Origin: an uncultured Subdoligranulum sp.
Lineage (GTDB): Bacteria > Bacillota_A > Clostridia > Oscillospirales > Ruminococcaceae
Direction: 5' to 3'
NCBI RefSeq assembly: GCF_937890665.1
Contig: NZ_CALADU010000127.1
Coordinates: forward strand, 1-10,099
Length of the DNA: 10,099 nucleotides
Of the stretch, positions 7,579 to 10,099 are shown piece by piece. Each line of letters starts with the position of its first letter. Positions within the stretch are counted from its first letter, which is position 1. Made by a program: the position numbers and the translations under genes. The notes below the pieces were generated by a model. That model had not been told where the DNA came from, made no database searches, and saw nothing but the letters and a program-made list of their open reading frames with translations.

Positions 7579-8617
7579 TTTTTGCCAGCTCCTCTTTGAT
7601 ATAATCGGTGGTCATGACCTTCTCGATGGTCTGTTCTACGTTCAAACGACGGGTGTTATGGCTGGTGTAATCTTCGTCAGCCTGCGTGTGGACCTGTCCC
7701 TTGACGAAGAATTTGTCATAGTTCAAGTCGCGGGTATCGGCAGCAACGCGGAAGTAGCCGCCCATATCCTCGGCGCGGGTGCGCTCTTCCTTGGTCATCA
7801 GCGTCTCGTAGAGCTTTTCGCCGTGACGGGTGCCGATGATGCGGGTGCCGGTATCCCCGAAGAGGGTCTGTACCGCTTTGGCCAAATCCCCGATGGTGGA
7901 AGCATCGGACTTCTGGATGAACAAGTCGCCGGGATTGGCGTGCTCAAAGGCGAACATGACCAGATCCACCGCTTCGTCCAGATTCATCAGGAAACGGGTC
8001 ATGTTGGGGTCGGTGATGGTAATGGGGTGGCCGGCCCGGATCTGTTCCACAAACAGCGGAATCACGCTGCCGCGGCTGCACATAACGTTGCCGTAGCGGG
8101 TGCAGCAGATGACAGGGCCGCCGCGCTGGGCGGACACACGGGCGTTGGCCGTGATGACATGTTCCATCATGGCTTTGGAGATGCCCATGGCATTGATGGG
8201 ATAAGCAGCCTTGTCGGTGGACAGGCAGACCACCCGCTCTACGTTGGCCTCGATGGCAGCGTGGAGCATATTGTCGGTGCCTTCAATGTTGGTGCGGACT
8301 GCCTCCATGGGGAAGAACTCGCAGGAAGGAACCTGCTTGAGGGCGGCTGCATGGAAGATGAAGTTGACGCCCGGCATCACGTCGCGCAGGCTCTGGATGT
8401 TGCGCACGTCGCCGATGTAGAACTTGACCTTCTCGTAGTGTTCGGGGTACTGGGCCTGCAGTTCATGGCGCATATCGTCCTGCTTTTTCTCATCGCGGGA
8501 GAAGATGCGGATCTCCCCGATGTCCGTGGTCAGGAAATGTTTCAGCACGGTGTGGCCGAAGCTGCCGGTACCGCCGGTGATCAACAACGTTTTGTCCTTG
8601 AAAATGGTGCTTGCCAT
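7568..8617 (-). CDS. capE: CapE/FnlA (WbjB)-type UDP-GlcNAc 4,6-dehydratase/5-epimerase
   Basis: A 349-residue extended SDR enzyme. The NAD(P)-binding GGTGSFG is at residues 15-21, SRDEKKQDDMR at 40-50, HAAALKQVPSCE at 89-100, STDKA at 133-137 and RYGNV at 174-178. The position normally held by the catalytic Tyr of YxxxK is Met144 in MGISK, with Lys148 kept. The same Met replacement is normal for the CapE/FnlA group, where Asp and Lys of the TDK motif take part in dehydration. The reaction converts UDP-GlcNAc to a UDP-4-keto-6-deoxy sugar, the first step to UDP-L-FucNAc. ATG 8615-8617 is preceded by AAGGAGG (8623-8629) at 5 nt. An upstream in-frame extension to 8779 reads through the promoter region and gives non-homologous sequence. 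It is the first gene of the cluster, downstream of a probable sigma-A promoter. Confidence 0.94.
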   Translation of the reverse strand: MASTIFKDKTLLITGGTGSFGHTVLKHFLTTDIGEIRIFSRDEKKQDDMRHELQAQYPEHYEKVKFYIGDVRNIQSLRDVMPGVNFIFHAAALKQVPSCEFFPMEAVRTNIEGTDNMLHAAIEANVERVVCLSTDKAAYPINAMGISKAMMEHVITANARVSAQRGGPVICCTRYGNVMCSRGSVIPLFVEQIRAGHPITITDPNMTRFLMNLDEAVDLVMFAFEHANPGDLFIQKSDASTIGDLAKAVQTLFGDTGTRIIGTRHGEKLYETLMTKEERTRAEDMGGYFRVAADTRDLNYDKFFVKGQVHTQADEDYTSHNTRRLNVEQTIEKVMTTDYIKEELAKNAQ

Positions 8618-8622
8618 GATGG

Positions 8623-8629
8623 CCTCCTT
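8623..8629 (-). promoter_or_regulatory. Ribosome binding site of capE
   Basis: AAGGAGG on the minus strand lies 5 nt before ATG 8615-8617. It fixes this start over the longer open frame that reaches 8779. Confidence 0.8.
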
Positions 8630-8672
8630 ATTTTGATGCGTAAAGACGCAGATCTCCTTTATAATCCTCCCT

Positions 8673-8701
8673 ATTTTAGCACACAAACCGACATTTGAAA
8701 A
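8673..8701 (-). promoter_or_regulatory. Putative sigma-A promoter for the polysaccharide cluster
   Basis: On the minus strand TTTTCA (8696-8701) is followed after 17 bp by TAAAAT (8673-8678), with an extended -10 TGC just before it. Transcription would start near 8666, leaving a leader of about 48 nt before capE. The -35 matches consensus at 4 of 6 bases. Inferred from sequence only. Confidence 0.6.
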
Positions 8702-8711
8702 GTCTGCTGCC

Positions 8712-8740
8712 TTGGAAAATGCTTCTTTTTGTGGTATAAT
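8712..8740 (+). promoter_or_regulatory. Putative strong sigma-A promoter for pepT
   Basis: TTGGAA (8712-8717) and TATAAT (8735-8740) are 17 bp apart, and TGG directly before the -10 forms an extended -10 element. The expected start near 8747 gives a leader of about 50 nt. A perfect -10, ideal spacing and the TG element suggest robust basal expression. Confidence 0.78.
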
Positions 8741-8781
8741 ACCCGATATATTACAAAGGTAGGGAATTGCCCCTGCCAATC

Positions 8782-8789
8782 AAGGAGGA
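8782..8789 (+). promoter_or_regulatory. Ribosome binding site of pepT
   Basis: AAGGAGGA ends 10 nt before ATG 8800-8802. It decides against an in-frame TTG at 8767, which lies upstream of this site. Confidence 0.8.
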
Positions 8790-8799
8790 ACCAAACCCC

Positions 8800-10014
8800 A
8801 TGCGAGCCTATGAACGGTTGCTGAAGTATGTTACCGTGTTTACCACGTCGGATCCCAATTCGGGGACCCATCCCAGCACGGCCCGGCAGTTTGATCTGGC
8901 CCATCAGCTGGTGGAAGAATTGAAAGGTCTGGGCCTGACGGATGCCCATGTGGATGAACATTGCTATGTATATGCTACGCTGCCCGCAACGCCGGGACAG
9001 GAGAGCGCCAAGGCGTTGGGTTTCATTGCCCATATGGATACGGCTGACGATGCCAGCGGCGAAAACGTCAAACCTCAGCTGCACCCCAACTACGACGGCG
9101 GGCCGGTGACGCTGCCGGCTACCGGCGCGGTGCTGGACCCCGAAACCTTCCCGTTCTTGAAGGAAATGAAGGGGCAGACCCTCATCACGGCAGACGGCTC
9201 CACGCTGTTGGGGGCGGACGATAAGGCTGGCATTGCCGAGATCATGACGATGCTGGAACGGTTGCAGTCCGAAAATCACCCTCACGGCAAGATTTGCGTA
9301 GGCTTTACCCCCGACGAGGAGATCGGCGAGAGTGCCAGTTTGTTTGATGTGGCGCATTTCGGGGCGGCCTACGCTTATACGGTGGACGGCGACGATGTGG
9401 GTGAAATCAGCTACGAAAACTTCAATGCAGCGGCGGCTGTGGTCACGGTGCATGGCTTCAGCGTCCACCCCGGCAGCGCGAAAAACGCCATGCGCAACGC
9501 GCAGAACATTGCCATGGAATTCCATCAGGCTCTGCCGGCTTTTTCTCGCCCCGAACATACCGAGGGACGGGAGGGCTTCTTCCACCTGACCAGCATGCAG
9601 GGCGATGTGACGACGGCCCATCTGGGATACATCGTGCGGGATCACGATGCCGTCAAATTTGCTGCCCGCAAAGCGCAGATGCAGCATATTGCAGACTGCC
9701 TCAACGAGAAGTACGGCGCCGGTACGGTGGAACTGGATTTGCAGGACAGCTACTATAATATGTTCGAAAAGATTCAGCCACACTTCCATCTGGTGGAGAA
9801 CGCCCGCAAAGCCATCCGTGCAGCAGGTCTGGAGCCCATCGAGACCCCGGTGCGCGGTGGCACCGACGGTGCTACGCTGAGCTATATGGGGCTGCCTTGT
9901 CCCAATCTTGGCACCGGTGGGTTCAACTTCCATGGCCCTTGCGAGTGCATTACGGCAGAGAAGATGGACCAGAGCGTAGAGATCCTCTTGCATTTGGTTG
10001 ACCTGTATAAATAA
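8800..10014 (+). CDS. pepT: Peptidase T (tripeptide aminopeptidase, M20B)
   Basis: A 404-residue cytosolic zinc aminopeptidase that removes the N-terminal residue from tripeptides, close to the usual length of about 405-410. All expected M20B metal-site residues are visible. They are His78 and Asp80 in AHMDTADDASG (77-87), Asp140 in GADDKAG (138-144), catalytic Glu173 and ligand Glu174 in PDEEIGE (171-177), Asp196 in TVDGDD (194-199) and His378 in GGFNFHGP (373-380). The dimerisation or lid domain includes GFSVHPGSAKNAMRNA (219-234). VRGGTDGA (351-358) is the conserved substrate-binding block. The gene is intact, single and divergent from the polysaccharide cluster, with its own promoter and terminator. 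It is probably a housekeeping peptide-use gene that marks the edge of the polysaccharide cluster and has no direct link to it. Confidence 0.97.
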   Translation: MRAYERLLKYVTVFTTSDPNSGTHPSTARQFDLAHQLVEELKGLGLTDAHVDEHCYVYATLPATPGQESAKALGFIAHMDTADDASGENVKPQLHPNYDGGPVTLPATGAVLDPETFPFLKEMKGQTLITADGSTLLGADDKAGIAEIMTMLERLQSENHPHGKICVGFTPDEEIGESASLFDVAHFGAAYAYTVDGDDVGEISYENFNAAAAVVTVHGFSVHPGSAKNAMRNAQNIAMEFHQALPAFSRPEHTEGREGFFHLTSMQGDVTTAHLGYIVRDHDAVKFAARKAQMQHIADCLNEKYGAGTVELDLQDSYYNMFEKIQPHFHLVENARKAIRAAGLEPIETPVRGGTDGATLSYMGLPCPNLGTGGFNFHGPCECITAEKMDQSVEILLHLVDLYK

Positions 10015-10023
10015 AATGGATAA

Positions 10024-10055
10024 GAAGCCCGGCGATAGCAGCCGGGCTTCCTTTT
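10024..10055 (+). terminator. Rho-independent terminator of pepT
   Basis: GAAGCCCGGC (10024-10033) and GCCGGGCTTC (10041-10050) form a perfect 10-bp GC-rich stem with a 7-nt loop, followed by CTTTT. It begins 9 nt after the pepT stop. The opposite strand is followed by a looser T-rich stretch, so weak action in both directions is possible. Confidence 0.92.
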
Positions 10056-10065
10056 CATATAAGAA

Positions 10066-10084
10066 CCACAAGCTATGCTTGTGG
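10066..10084. repeat. Second perfect hairpin near the right edge, possible IS200/IS605-like end
   Basis: CCACAAGC (10066-10073) and GCTTGTGG (10077-10084) form a perfect 8-bp stem with a 3-nt loop. No T-run follows on the plus strand, so it does not look like a terminator there. Short perfect subterminal hairpins beside a gene end are typical of IS200/IS605 elements, but only 15 nt follow before the window ends and no transposase is visible. It could also be a minus-strand terminator stem or a dispersed palindrome. Confidence 0.4.
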
Positions 10085-10099
10085 GCGAATATAGCACGA

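Larger units (their letters stand above)
8618..8799. other. Divergent intergenic region between capE and pepT
   Basis: This 182-bp region is AT-richer than its flanks and holds back-to-back promoters whose -35 boxes lie about 10 bp apart, plus the ribosome sites of both genes. The capE leader includes a small TGCGT/ACGCA hairpin with a 4-nt loop at about 8637-8650. I see no riboswitch-like architecture and no clear operator beyond the partial symmetry of GGTATAATACC at 8733-8743. Confidence 0.6.

Noticed and set aside
8637..8650. Small hairpin in the capE leader as a possible riboswitch or attenuator
   Set aside because: The stem is only 5 bp, has no T-run, and the leader of about 48 nt is too short for a known riboswitch class.
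7445..8698. A 417-codon plus-strand frame opposite capE
   Set aside because: It is a mirror of the codon bias of capE, with no ribosome site and low-complexity Gly/Val/His-rich sequence.
8618..8779. N-terminal extension of capE to 8779
   Set aside because: It would translate the promoter and ribosome site. The family N-terminus begins a few residues before the Rossmann motif, as given by ATG 8615-8617.
8671..10071. A 466-codon open frame on the minus strand opposite pepT
   Set aside because: PepT on the plus strand has all metal-site residues, a promoter and a terminator. The antisense frame would run through the terminator and the intergenic promoters and resembles no known protein.

Overview
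The window looks like chromosomal DNA from a GC-moderate, low-GC-phylum Gram-positive gut anaerobe. A Ruminococcaceae/Oscillospiraceae-type Clostridium relative is my inference, based on strong AGGAGG-type ribosome sites, sigma-A promoters with extended -10 elements, a mix of ATG, GTG and TTG starts, and a peptidase T neighbour. No rRNA, tRNA, CRISPR array or complete mobile element is visible.

Positions 1 to 8617 hold one tightly packed minus-strand gene cluster for a surface polysaccharide. Read in transcription order from right to left, the genes are: a CapE/FnlA-type UDP-GlcNAc dehydratase/epimerase; a CapF/FnlB-type SDR-cupin reductase; a small two-helix DUF3592-like membrane protein; a CapG/FnlC-type 2-epimerase; a WbuB-type GT4 glycosyltransferase; a DPM-like GT2 glycosyltransferase; a three-helix DUF2304-like protein; an AlgI-like MBOAT O-acyltransferase; and a membrane-anchored SGNH-like protein that runs off the left edge. 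Junctions range from an 11-nt overlap to a 42-nt gap and no internal terminator is seen, so a single transcript from a promoter near 8673-8701 is likely.

The expected logic is as follows. CapE, CapF and CapG convert UDP-GlcNAc to UDP-N-acetyl-L-fucosamine. WbuB adds this sugar to a lipid-linked glycan. The GT2/DUF2304 pair probably loads or adds another sugar at the membrane. The MBOAT/SGNH-like pair probably O-acylates the exported glycan. The sugar-nucleotide steps are well supported. The later order of events and the final polymer are inferred.

Positions 8618 to 8799 are a divergent promoter region. Positions 8800 to 10014 on the plus strand encode peptidase T (pepT) with all expected metal-site residues, followed by a strong intrinsic terminator. 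A second perfect hairpin at 10066-10084, next to the right edge, is unexplained and could be the end of a neighbouring IS200/IS605-like element.

Nothing here is clearly a new class of system. The points most worth following are the DUF3592-like gene inserted inside an otherwise canonical FucNAc cassette, and the coupling of that cassette to an acyltransferase pair in a probable Gram-positive.
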